From assembly GCF_000772045.1 (NCBI RefSeq), contig NZ_CP009754.1, positions 2,604,001 through 2,668,000 of the forward strand: a DNA stretch of 64,000 nucleotides, written 5' to 3'. Position numbers and translations under genes: made by a program. Below the pieces are notes generated by a model. The model was given only the letters and a program-made list of their open reading frames with translations, had not been told where the DNA came from and made no database searches. This DNA is from Streptomyces sp. CCM_MD2014. GTDB taxonomy: Bacteria > Actinomycetota > Actinomycetes > Streptomycetales > Streptomycetaceae. Below, piece after piece: positions 36,100 through 44,817 of the stretch; the stretch's first letter is position 1, and every line of letters starts with the position of its first letter.

Positions 36100-37844
36100 G
36101 GGCCGTTCCTTGGGGGGTCGGTGGTTACGGGTGGGAGGTGGCCGAGGAGGTAACGGCGGCGCATCTCCTGGCGCCGGGGCTTGCCCGAGGTCGTCTTCGC
36201 GACCGTGCCCGGGGCGACGGCCACGACGTCGCCCAGGCCGAGGCCGAGGCGGCGCGAGACGGTCTCCCGTACGGCGCCGTCGATGTCACCGCTCCGGTGG
36301 GGCCGGCACTCGGCGACCACGACCACCTCCTCGGTGTCGGTTCCGGGCCGGGTGAAGGCGACGGCGCCTCCGGGGCGGACGCCGTCGACCGCCTCGGCGG
36401 CCCACTCGACGCGCTGCGGGTCGATGTTGCGCCCCTGGACGACGAGGACGTCCTTCAGCCGGCCCGCCGGGTGGATGACGCCGTCGACCAGGTAGCCGCG
36501 GTCCCCGGTGCGCAGCCAGCCGTCTTCGGCGACCGGGGTCGGCCGGTCACGGGTCCCGTCCACGTACCCGGCGCACACGGAGGGTCCGCGCACCCAGATC
36601 TCGCCCACCTCCCGGTCGGCGCCGGGCAGTCCGGACTCCGTGACGACACGTGCCTCGTGGCCGGGGAAGGGGCGGCCGCAGCCCACGATCTCCACGGACT
36701 CCTCGTCGTCGCCGCCCGGTTCGGCGCGGTCGTGGTCGCGCAGCCGGGGCCAGGAGACCCGGTCCGGGCGGAAGGCCGCGCCCCGGGGGGCGAGGGACAC
36801 CGCGAGCGTGGACTCGGCCAGTCCGTAGCACGGGCGCAGCGCCGCCGGGTCGAGACCCGCCACCCGGTGGGCGTCGGCGAAGTCCCGCAGGGTGCGGGGG
36901 CTGACCGGTTCCCCGCCGCACAGCAGGGTGTGCGCCGCGGAGAGGTCGAGGCGGGCCAGGCGGTCCGCGTCGGTGCGCCGGGTGGCCAGCGCGTAGGCGA
37001 AGTTGGGGGCGCCGGTGATCGTGCCGCGCACGTCGGACAGGGTGCGCATCCAGACGCCCGGGTCGCGGACGAACAGCCGGGTGGCGATCAGGGTCACCGG
37101 TACGCCCACGGTCAGCGGGGCGAGGACGAAGCCGACCAGGCCCATGTCGTGGTGGAGCGGCAGCCAGCTCACGCCGTGGTCGCGGGCCGGGTCCGCGGCC
37201 AGTCCGTGCCGCATGATGGCGAGGCCGTTGGCGGTCACCGATCCGGCGGTGGCCACGACGGCCCGCGGCCGCCCGGTGCTGCCGCTGCTGAACTGGAGGT
37301 AGGCGGTCCGCTCCGGCCGGTAGGCGGCGGGGCGGGGTACGTCGGTCCCCGGCGGGACGTCCTCCAGGGACTCGTAGGACAGGTGGCGGGCCGGCGTCCC
37401 GGGGATCAGGGCGAGTGCCGGCTCCTCGGCGACGACGAGGTCCGGACGGGCCGCGGGAAGCGCCGCGGCGAGCCCCTCGCTCCACGCGTCGCGCCGCCCG
37501 AGGACCGGCGGAGGCGGAAGCGGAACCGGGATCATCCCGGCCCAGAGGGCACCGAGGAAGGCGGGGACGAACCGTCCGGGGTCGTCGGCCAGCAGGGCCA
37601 CCCGGCTGCCGGGACCCGTCCCGCACGCGGTCAGCCTCCGGGCGCGGTCGCGCACCTCGTCCAGGAGCCGGGCCCTGGACAGTTCCCGGACGCGGCCCTC
37701 CCCGTCCACGTACCGGTGGGCCGGGGAAGGGTCCCCCTCCCAGGTCGCGAGGACCGAGCAGATCCAGGCCTCGCCCGGCGGGCTCGCCCCGTCCCGTTCG
37801 CGGGGCCGCTCCTCGTCGGCGCGGGGGCGGCCGGTGCGGTTCAC
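36096..37844 (-). CDS. Fatty acyl-AMP ligase (FAAL)
   Basis: A 582-residue adenylating enzyme with 'AYLQFSSGSTGRPRAV' (residues 181-196) and the FAAL-like 'SWLPLHHDMGLVGFVLAPL' (226-244), plus 'CYGLAESTLAVSL' and the hinge 'GRLKDVLVVQGRNIDPQRVE'. FAALs make acyl-adenylates and pass the chain to a carrier protein, here probably the adjacent ACP. The C-terminal 'SGKPRRQEMRRRYLLG' retains the catalytic Lys region. GTG start overlaps the oleA-like stop (GTGA). Confidence 0.87.
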   Translation of the reverse strand: MNRTGRPRADEERPRERDGASPPGEAWICSVLATWEGDPSPAHRYVDGEGRVRELSRARLLDEVRDRARRLTACGTGPGSRVALLADDPGRFVPAFLGALWAGMIPVPLPPPPVLGRRDAWSEGLAAALPAARPDLVVAEEPALALIPGTPARHLSYESLEDVPPGTDVPRPAAYRPERTAYLQFSSGSTGRPRAVVATAGSVTANGLAIMRHGLAADPARDHGVSWLPLHHDMGLVGFVLAPLTVGVPVTLIATRLFVRDPGVWMRTLSDVRGTITGAPNFAYALATRRTDADRLARLDLSAAHTLLCGGEPVSPRTLRDFADAHRVAGLDPAALRPCYGLAESTLAVSLAPRGAAFRPDRVSWPRLRDHDRAEPGGDDEESVEIVGCGRPFPGHEARVVTESGLPGADREVGEIWVRGPSVCAGYVDGTRDRPTPVAEDGWLRTGDRGYLVDGVIHPAGRLKDVLVVQGRNIDPQRVEWAAEAVDGVRPGGAVAFTRPGTDTEEVVVVAECRPHRSGDIDGAVRETVSRRLGLGLGDVVAVAPGTVAKTTSGKPRRQEMRRRYLLGHLPPVTTDPPRNGP

Positions 37845-38860
37845 CACTGGCACAGCGCGAGGCCGCAGCTCGTGCCGCTGGCGAGCCCGAACAGGGCGAC
37901 GAGGTCGCCGCGGTGGAGGCGCCCGGTGTTCTCGGCCTCGACCAGTTGCAGCGGGAGACTGCCGGTGCCGACGTTGCCGTACCGCGGGAAGACCGGGACG
38001 ACGCGGTCCCGCTCGGCGCCGACGGCGTCGCAGAGGGTGCGGGTGAAGGGCACCGACGCCTGGTGGACGCAGACGAGGTCGGCGTCGCCGATCTTGAAGC
38101 CCAGCTCCGCCATCTCCCGTGCGCCGTCCTGCGCGAAGGTCAGGCAGGAACGCACGAGGGACTCGGAGTCGATCCGCGGGCACCCGGGCCGGTCGTCGGT
38201 GCCGAAGTAGGGGTTGACCATGGTCGCGGCGTCCCAGCCGGCCGAGTCGGCGGCGAACCGCATGGCGATCAGCCCGGGGGTGTCACCGGCCCGCAGGAGC
38301 AGCGCCGCGCCCATGTCGCCGCCGGTGTAGGCGGGCATGGCGTAGGCGAGTCCGGAGCGGTCGGCCACCGGCAGCCGCATCAGCCGGCTGGGCAGTTCGC
38401 CGGTGACGACCAGGACCGTCGTGTGGGTCCCGGTCCTGATCAGCGCGTCGGCGATCTGCAGGGCGTTGAGCACGCCGTTGCAGGCGTTCTTCACGTCGAA
38501 GACGGGGGCCGTCACGGCGAGTTTGTGTGCGACCACGTGGGCGGTCGCGGGTTCCTCCAGGTCCTCGCTGACCCCCGCGAAGATCAACAGATCGACCTCG
38601 CCCGGCGCCACCCCGGCCCGCGCCAGCGCGGACTCGCCCGCCGCGGCCGCGAGGTCGGACGGCAGGGTTCCCGGCGGGGCCACGCGACGCTCTTCGAGGC
38701 CGTAGAGGCGTTCCAGTACGCCTTCCACGATGAGCAGGTGGGGGTTGGTGGCGCGCACCATCTCCTCGACCTCCGCGACCGGTTGGCGCCGCGGGGGATG
38801 ATGAACGGCCGCACTGGTAATCCGACTGAAGCAGGAAATGTGTCCTCCCGGGGCGCACAC
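37841..38860 (-). CDS. oleA: OleA-like thiolase (3-oxoacyl-ACP synthase III family)
   Basis: A KAS III-fold enzyme with Cys127 ('FDVKNACNGVLNAL'), His266 ('LVCVHQASVPFTRT') and Asn296 ('YGNVGTGSLPLQL'). The segment 'SEDLEEPATAHVV' resembles the OleA loop that supplies a catalytic Glu. OleA joins two acyl thioesters head to head. First gene of oleA-FAAL-ACP-desaturase. The start is uncertain: similarity begins at 'RITSAAVHHPPRR', but no ATG/GTG/TTG has a good ribosome binding site. The GTG used here gives 339 residues; an ATT at 38839-38837, four bases after GGAGG, is an alternative. LstA/LstB of lipstatin synthesis are relatives. Confidence 0.78.
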   Translation of the reverse strand: MCAPGGHISCFSRITSAAVHHPPRRQPVAEVEEMVRATNPHLLIVEGVLERLYGLEERRVAPPGTLPSDLAAAAGESALARAGVAPGEVDLLIFAGVSEDLEEPATAHVVAHKLAVTAPVFDVKNACNGVLNALQIADALIRTGTHTTVLVVTGELPSRLMRLPVADRSGLAYAMPAYTGGDMGAALLLRAGDTPGLIAMRFAADSAGWDAATMVNPYFGTDDRPGCPRIDSESLVRSCLTFAQDGAREMAELGFKIGDADLVCVHQASVPFTRTLCDAVGAERDRVVPVFPRYGNVGTGSLPLQLVEAENTGRLHRGDLVALFGLASGTSCGLALCQW

Positions 38861-39035
38861 GGCGGCCGACCGGGCGGCAGGGCTTACGACGGCCGAGCCG
38901 AAGACTCTCGGAGCGATCGATCCGGAATGACCGATTCGCGCAGCAGGATGCCACGCGGGCCGCGCCCGGCGGCGCGAGCCACTCCGGGGTGTTCCAAGGT
39001 GTTCGGACGGATCTCGTCGCACCCGTACCACGACA
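38861..39035. other. Upstream region of the oleA-like operon
   Basis: This region between the oleA-like start and the glcP terminator should hold the operon promoter. No clear -35/-10 pair was found. The open frame of the oleA-like gene continues to 39031, but that part shows no family similarity. Confidence 0.4.
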
Positions 39036-39076
39036 CCGCCGCCCCCGACCGGGCGATGGCCGGTCGGGGGCGGCGG
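39036..39076 (-). terminator. Strong hairpin terminator downstream of glcP
   Basis: A 17-bp perfect stem (39036-39052 with 39060-39076) and 7-base loop lie 64 bp past the glcP stop. It separates glcP transcription from the lipid cluster. Confidence 0.85.
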
Positions 39077-39139
39077 ACGGTACGGGGAGAGGGGCAGCGG
39101 GGACTTGGCCCTTCTCCCCGGGTTCGGGGGGCGGGCGGG

Positions 39140-40558
39140 TCAGCCCATCTCCTCCAGGGCCTTGCCCTTGGTCTCCTTCACGAACTTCAGCACGAAGGGG
39201 ATGGAGAGCCCGGCGAAGACCGTGTAGATCACGTAGGTGACGGAGAGGTTCCAGTCGGCCAGCGACGGGAAGCTCGCGGTGATGGCCCAGTTGGCGATCC
39301 ACTGCGCGGAGGCGGCCACGCCCAGCGCGGCGGCGCGGATCCGGTTGGGGAACATCTCGCCGAGGAAGACCCAGACGACCACACCCCACGACAGGGCGAA
39401 GAAGAGGACGAAGACGTGGGCGGCGATCAGGGCGACCCAGCCCTGGGTGGCCGGGAGCTTGCCGTCGACCAGGTCGAAGGAGAAGGCCCACGCCTCCAGC
39501 GCGAGGCCGATCACCATGCCGACGGAGCCGATCAGGGCGAGCGGCTTGCGGCCGATGCGGTCCACGAAGATCATCGCGATCACGGTGCCGACGATGTTGA
39601 TGATCGACGTCGTGAACGAGTAGAAGAACGACTGCGTCGGGTCGACGCCGACCGACTGCCACAGCGTCGAGGAGTAGTAGAAGGCGACGTTGATGCCGAC
39701 GAACTGCTGGAAGACCGACAGGCCGATGCCGATCCAGACGATGGGCTTGAAGAAGAAGCTGCCGCCCAGGAGGTCCTTGAAGGAAGACTTCTCCTCGCGG
39801 TGCATCGCGTGCTCGATCTCGGCGACGCGGGCGTCGAAGTCCACGTCCTTGCCCTCGACCTCCTGAAGGATCTCCTTGGCGCGCTCGCGCTTGCCGACCG
39901 AGAGCAGGAAGCGGGGGGACTCGGGGATGGCGAAGGACAGCAGGCCGTAGAGGACGGCCGGGATCACCATGACGCCGAGCATGACCTGCCAGGCCTCCAG
40001 GCCCATCAGCTCGCCGCGCTGGTCGCCGCCGGCGGCGTTCAGCAGGCCCCAGTTGACCAGCTGGGACACGGCGATGCCGATGACGATCGCGGCCTGCTGG
40101 AAGGAGCCGAGCCGGCCGCGGTAGGCGGGCGGGGAGACCTCGGCGATGTAGGCGGGGCCGATCACCGACGCCATGCCGATGGCGAAGCCGCCGATGATGC
40201 GCCACATGGCCAGGTCCCACAGCGCGAAGGGCAGTGCGGAGCCGACGGCGCTGACGGTGAAGAGGACCGCCGCGATCTGCATGCAGCGGATACGGCCGAT
40301 GCGGTCGGCGATGCGGCCGGCGGTGGCGGCGCCGATGGCGCAGCCGATCAGGGCGATGGCGATGACCTGGGCCAGCACCGCGGAGCCGACGTCGTAGCGG
40401 TCCCGGATGGCCTCGACGGCGCCGTTGATCACGGAACTGTCGTAGCCGAACAGGAAACCGCCCATCGCGGCCGCCGCCGCGATGAAGATGACGTGCCCGA
40501 GATGATCGGGGTGAGCCGTCCTGGCTCCTGGACTGGGTGCCTGCGATGTGCTGGCCAC
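39140..40558 (-). CDS. glcP: Glucose permease GlcP (MFS sugar transporter)
   Basis: A 472-residue major facilitator of the sugar porter family with twelve membrane helices. Motifs: 'MGGFLFGYDSSVINGAV', 'GRIADRIGRIRCMQIAAV' (A-loop), 'PESPRFLL', 'QQFVGINVAFYYSS' and 'DRIGRKPLALIG'. The GTG at 40558 ('VASTSQAP') gives the length of S. coelicolor GlcP, the main glucose importer there, and the gene sits next to smc as in that species. Operator-like repeats lie upstream. Confidence 0.92.
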   Translation of the reverse strand: MASTSQAPSPGARTAHPDHLGHVIFIAAAAAMGGFLFGYDSSVINGAVEAIRDRYDVGSAVLAQVIAIALIGCAIGAATAGRIADRIGRIRCMQIAAVLFTVSAVGSALPFALWDLAMWRIIGGFAIGMASVIGPAYIAEVSPPAYRGRLGSFQQAAIVIGIAVSQLVNWGLLNAAGGDQRGELMGLEAWQVMLGVMVIPAVLYGLLSFAIPESPRFLLSVGKRERAKEILQEVEGKDVDFDARVAEIEHAMHREEKSSFKDLLGGSFFFKPIVWIGIGLSVFQQFVGINVAFYYSSTLWQSVGVDPTQSFFYSFTTSIINIVGTVIAMIFVDRIGRKPLALIGSVGMVIGLALEAWAFSFDLVDGKLPATQGWVALIAAHVFVLFFALSWGVVVWVFLGEMFPNRIRAAALGVAASAQWIANWAITASFPSLADWNLSVTYVIYTVFAGLSIPFVLKFVKETKGKALEEMG

Positions 40559-40637
40559 GTGTACTCCTCGGGCTACCGGCAACGCTGCCGGGGCGGTTCG
40601 CCCTTCGAGGTGCCACTGAAGGGACCTGAAGGTAAAA

Positions 40638-40740
40638 GCAACGTTGCAGAGACTATGCCTTCAAGTTTCGAAGTCAATAGGGCAAGAGGTGTGAGTTTTG
40701 AGGCTCTGGGCGGGTCCACTCGTTCAAGAATTGAAGTTAA
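40638..40740. promoter_or_regulatory. Operator-like sites upstream of glcP
   Basis: A perfect 10-bp palindrome GCAACGTTGC (40638-40647) is followed further upstream by two related 18-bp sites: TTCAAG-tttc-GAAGTCAA (40660-40677) and TTCAAG-aatt-GAAGTTAA (40723-40740). The 18-bp sites match at 14 positions and start 63 bp apart, six helical turns. They lie 80-180 bp upstream of glcP and suggest binding by a LacI- or ROK-type sugar regulator; which one is unknown. Confidence 0.6.
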
Positions 40741-40776
40741 CTGTGGTCGGGCGGCCTTACGCTGAGGGTGCTCGAA

Positions 40777-43700
40777 CTAGCGCAACCGCTGGCTGATGAC
40801 CTTCGACACACCGTCGCCCTGCATGGACACGCCGTAGAGCGCGTCGGCGACCTCCATCGTGCGCTTCTGGTGCGTGATCACGATCAGCTGCGAGGCCTCC
40901 TGCAGCTCCTGCATGATCCGGATCAGCCGCTGCAGGTTGGTGTCGTCGAGGGCGGCCTCCACCTCGTCCATCACGTAGAACGGGCTCGGCCGGGCCTTGA
41001 AGATCGACACCAGCATCGCCACCGCGGTCAGCGAACGCTCCCCGCCGGAGAGCAGCGACAGCCGCTTGACCTTCTTGCCCGGGGGCCGGGCCTCGACGTC
41101 CACGCCCGTGGTGAGCATGTTGTCGGGGTCGGTCAGGATCAGCCGTCCCTCGCCGCCCGGGAAGAGCCTGCCGAAGACGCCCTCGAACTCCCGGGCGGTG
41201 TCCCGGAAGGCCTCGGTGAAGACCTGCTCGACGCGCTCGTCGACCTCCTTGACGACCTGGAGCAGGTCGGCGCGGGTCTTCTTCAGGTCTTCCAGCTGCT
41301 CGCTGAGGAACTGGTGCCGCTCCTCCAGCGCCGCGAACTCCTCCAGCGCCAGCGGGTTGACCTTGCCGAGCTGCTGGTAGGCGCGCTCGGCGGCCTTCAG
41401 CCGTTTCTCCTGCTCGGCGCGGACGAACGGCCGCGGGCGGTTGCGCGGGTGGTCCGGGTCCTCGGGGAGCACCTCGCCGTCGGCGGGGGGCGAGGGCGGC
41501 ACCTCTTGATGGGGGCCGTACTCGGCCGCGAGCCCCGCCGGTTCCACACCGAGTTCCTCCAGCGCCTTGGTCTCCAGCTGCTCGATGCGCAGCCGTTTCT
41601 CGGCGCCGAGTACCTCGCCCCGGTGAACTGAATCCGTCAACTTGTCCAGCTCCGCCTTGAGGTCGCGTCCGGCGGTGCGCGCGGCGGTCAGCTCCTGTTC
41701 GCGGCGGGCCTTGGCGGCCTCGGCGAGGGTGCGCTCCTCGTCGGCGCGGGTGAGGGAGACCTCGACGTGGGCGAGCAGCTGCCGGGCGCCGGCGGCGACC
41801 GCCTCGGCGACGGCCGCCTCGTGCCTCAGCCTGGCCCGCCGCTGCTCGGCACGCGCGCGTGCCTCGCGTTCGGCGCGGGCGGCCCGGTCGAGGGAGTCGG
41901 CCCGCCCGGCGAGTCCCTTGACCCGCTCCTCGTGCGTACGGACCTGGAGACGTGCCTCCATCTCGGTCTGGCGGGCGTTGGCACCGTCGGCGGCGAGCCG
42001 GTCGCGGGCGGCGGTGTCGGGCTCCTCCTCGACCGGCATCTCCTCGGCGACGGCCAGCCGCTCGGCCAGTTCCTCGACCTCCATGAGCGCCTTGTCCAGC
42101 GCCTCCTGCGCCCGGGCGGCAGCGGCGGCGGACCGTTCCGCCTCCCCGGCGGCGCCGCGCGCCTGTCCCGCAAGCCGCCCGAGCTGCTGGGCGACGGACG
42201 ACTTCTCCCGGTCGGCGGCCCGGCGCCGCTCCCCCAGCTCCTCGACGAGCGCGGCGCACTCCCGGCGCCGCGCGACGGCCGCTTCCTGCGCCCCGGCCAG
42301 TTCCCCGCACCGCACGCCCAGCTCCTCCAGCTCGGCGGCGGCCTGGTCCACGGACGCCTGCACCTCCAGGAGGCTGGGCGCCCCGGCGGACCCGCCCTGT
42401 GCGAAGTGGGCGCCCAGCAGATCCCCCTCGGCGGTGACGGCGGTCAGCCCGGGGCGGGCGTAAACGAGGTCCTCGGCGTCCTCCAGGGTGGCGACGACGA
42501 CGATCCCCCGCAGCAGTCGCCGTACGGCGGGCATCAGCTCGGCGGGACCCTGGACCAGGTCGGCGGCGTACGGCGGCCCGTCCGCACGTGTGTCGCGCAA
42601 GTCGTCCGGTACGGCGTCGGGGGCGCCGGCGAGCAGCAGTGCGGCGCGGCCCGCGTCCTGCTTGCGCAGCAGGCGGATGGCGTCGGCGGCGGCTGCCGGG
42701 GAGGTCACCGCGAGGGCGTCGGCGGCGGTGCCGAAAGCGGTGGCGAGGGCGGCCTCGTGGCCGGGCGTCACGGTGAGGAGCCCTGCGGCCGGGCCGAGCA
42801 GGCCGGTGAGCCGGTCCTTGGCGGCGAGCAGTGCGCCGGTGCCGTCCTTGCGGCGCAGTCCCAGGGCCAGTGCCTCGTGGCGGGCCTGCGTGGCGGCGCG
42901 CTCGCGTTCCGCGGCGGTGGCCGCCTCCCGGGCGGTGCTCAGCGCGGCCTCCGCCTCGGCCAGCCGCAGCTTGGCGGCCTCGTGGCGCTCGGCCAGTTCC
43001 CGGTCGTCGGCGTCGAGTCCGTCGACCTCGGCCTGGAGGGTTTCGTACTCCTCCTGGGCGGCGGCGGCACGCTCCCGCGACTCGTCGCGGGCCTCGGCCA
43101 GCCGTTCGATCTCGGCCTGGGCGGAGGCGGCGCGGGAGCGGGCGGCGCCGACCTGGCCGTTGAGCCGGGCAAGCCCTTCACGGCGGTCGGCGATGGCGCG
43201 GGCGGCGTCCTTGAGGCGGCGTTCCTCCTCGGCGAGTTCGCGTTCGAGGTCGGCGCGGTGGGCGACCGTGTCCTCCAGGGCGTGCTCGGCCGCCTCCAGG
43301 GCCGCTTCGAGTTCCGCCTCCTGCTCGCGGACGCGGGCGGCCTCGCGCTCCAGCTCCTCCGGGTCGCGGCCCCGGCGCTCCTCGGGCGGTGCCGAGGTGG
43401 CGCTCTTCACGCGCGCGTCGGCGAGCGAGATCGTGCCGCGTACCCGTTCGGCGAGCTGGGACAGCTCGTACCAGGTCTGCTGGGCGCGCTGGAGGCGCGG
43501 GGTGAGCCGGCGCACCTCGTCCTCCAGGTCCGCCTCGCGGCGCAGGGCCCGGCCGAGCTCCCGCTCGGCGGCCTCCTTGCGCTCCTTGAGGGCGGCCTCG
43601 TCGGCGATCTCGGCCCGCAGGGCCTCGCGCATCCGGACGAGGTCGTCGGCGAGGAGCCGGAGCCGGGCGTCGCGGAGGTCGGCCTGGATGACGGCGGCCC

Positions 43701-44340
43701 GCCGGGCGACCGCCGCCTGGCGGCCGAGGGGCTTGAGCTGGCGCCGCAGCTCGTCGGTGAGGTCCTGCACGCGCGCGAGGTTGGCCTGCATCGCGTCCAG
43801 TTTCCTGAGCGCCTTCTCCTTGCGCTTGCGGTGCTTGAGGACGCCGGCGGCCTCCTCGATGAAGGCGCGGCGGCCCATCGGGTCGGCGTGCAGAACGGAG
43901 TCGAGCTGGCCCTGGCCGACGATGACGTGCATCTCGCGGCCGATGCCGGAGTCGGAGAGCAGTTCCTGGATGTCGAGGAGGCGGCAGGTGTCGCCGTTGA
44001 TCTGGTACTCGCTGCCGCCGTTGCGGAACATGATCCGCGTGATGGTGACCTCGGCGTACTCGATGGGCAGGGCCCCGTCGGAGTTGTCGATGGTCAGCGA
44101 CACCTCGGCCCGGCCGAGCGGCGGGCGGCCGGTGGTGCCGGCGAAGATGACGTCCTCCATCTTGCCGCCGCGCAGCGACTTGGCGCCCTGCTCGCCCATG
44201 ACCCAGCTGAGCGCGTCGACGACGTTGGACTTGCCCGAGCCGTTCGGGCCGACGACACAGGTGATGCCCGGCTCGAACCGGAGCGTGGTCGCCGAGGCGA
44301 ACGACTTGAATCCGCGGAGGGTCAGGGCCTTCAGGTGCAC
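40777..44340 (-). CDS. smc: Chromosome segregation protein SMC
   Basis: SMC dimers organise and separate chromosomes. The 1187-residue protein has Walker A 'CVVGPNGSGKSNVVDALSWV', long coiled coils with a hinge near the middle ('LAAKDRLTGLLGPAAGLLTV' and 'EGDLLGAHFAQGGSAGAPSL'), then signature 'LSLLSGGERSLTAVAMLVSI' and Walker B 'PFYVMDEVEAALDD'. The GTG start ('VHLKALTLRGFKSFASATTL') is the conserved N-terminus. glcP lies downstream in the same direction. Confidence 0.97.
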   Translation of the reverse strand: MHLKALTLRGFKSFASATTLRFEPGITCVVGPNGSGKSNVVDALSWVMGEQGAKSLRGGKMEDVIFAGTTGRPPLGRAEVSLTIDNSDGALPIEYAEVTITRIMFRNGGSEYQINGDTCRLLDIQELLSDSGIGREMHVIVGQGQLDSVLHADPMGRRAFIEEAAGVLKHRKRKEKALRKLDAMQANLARVQDLTDELRRQLKPLGRQAAVARRAAVIQADLRDARLRLLADDLVRMREALRAEIADEAALKERKEAAERELGRALRREADLEDEVRRLTPRLQRAQQTWYELSQLAERVRGTISLADARVKSATSAPPEERRGRDPEELEREAARVREQEAELEAALEAAEHALEDTVAHRADLERELAEEERRLKDAARAIADRREGLARLNGQVGAARSRAASAQAEIERLAEARDESRERAAAAQEEYETLQAEVDGLDADDRELAERHEAAKLRLAEAEAALSTAREAATAAERERAATQARHEALALGLRRKDGTGALLAAKDRLTGLLGPAAGLLTVTPGHEAALATAFGTAADALAVTSPAAAADAIRLLRKQDAGRAALLLAGAPDAVPDDLRDTRADGPPYAADLVQGPAELMPAVRRLLRGIVVVATLEDAEDLVYARPGLTAVTAEGDLLGAHFAQGGSAGAPSLLEVQASVDQAAAELEELGVRCGELAGAQEAAVARRRECAALVEELGERRRAADREKSSVAQQLGRLAGQARGAAGEAERSAAAAARAQEALDKALMEVEELAERLAVAEEMPVEEEPDTAARDRLAADGANARQTEMEARLQVRTHEERVKGLAGRADSLDRAARAEREARARAEQRRARLRHEAAVAEAVAAGARQLLAHVEVSLTRADEERTLAEAAKARREQELTAARTAGRDLKAELDKLTDSVHRGEVLGAEKRLRIEQLETKALEELGVEPAGLAAEYGPHQEVPPSPPADGEVLPEDPDHPRNRPRPFVRAEQEKRLKAAERAYQQLGKVNPLALEEFAALEERHQFLSEQLEDLKKTRADLLQVVKEVDERVEQVFTEAFRDTAREFEGVFGRLFPGGEGRLILTDPDNMLTTGVDVEARPPGKKVKRLSLLSGGERSLTAVAMLVSIFKARPSPFYVMDEVEAALDDTNLQRLIRIMQELQEASQLIVITHQKRTMEVADALYGVSMQGDGVSKVISQRLR

Positions 44341-44509
44341 GCCGTCGGACTCTACCTTTCGGGTCTGTCTCACTCCACGAACCGGTGAACCGCCGCGGTT
44401 TCACCGGTGAACGTGCAGGGCACATCAGACGTTGAAGAGGGTGAAAGGTTGCGCGGGGCAGGGACGGCGGGGCGAGCGGCGAGACAGGGACGGGGGCCGG
44501 GAAAGAAAG

Positions 44510-44531
44510 AAGGGACGCCGAAGCGTCCCTT
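44510..44531 (-). terminator. UUCG-tetraloop intrinsic terminator
   Basis: On the minus strand AAGGGACGC-TTCG-GCGTCCCTT forms a perfect 9-bp stem with a C(UUCG)G tetraloop, followed by CTTTCTTTC. It ends transcripts of the small coiled-coil gene at 44605 before smc. Confidence 0.88.
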
Positions 44532-44604
44532 GCAGACTCTGACACCTGAGCGGTTGTACGGGCGGGCCCAACCACTGCTGTGCCGTAGTGGAGCGATGCA
44601 GTGA

Positions 44605-44817
44605 TCAGGTGAGCGCAGGCTCCGCCTGGTGTGCGTCAACGCTCTCCATGCTCTCCATGATCCTGTCGTGAGAAGCGGCAGCCGCCAGCGCGTCCTTCTC
44701 CGCCTGGATTCGTCCGAGCTCGGATTCCAGGTCCTGGACGCGCTGCTGGAGCCGTCGCATCTCGGCGAGGAGTCGAGGGTCGGAGCCGCCGACGTAACCG
44801 AGAAGCGCCTTTGCCAT
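44605..44817 (-). CDS. Short coiled-coil protein of unknown function upstream of smc
   Basis: A 70-residue protein 'MAKALLGYVGGSDPRLLAEM' followed by heptad-like 'RRLQQRVQDLESELGRIQAE', predicting a coiled coil of about 35 residues. I recall similar sequences at the same place in other Streptomyces. AGGACC precedes the ATG and a terminator follows the stop, supporting a real gene. Function unknown; the smc link is positional only. Confidence 0.78.
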   Translation of the reverse strand: MAKALLGYVGGSDPRLLAEMRRLQQRVQDLESELGRIQAEKDALAAAASHDRIMESMESVDAHQAEPALT

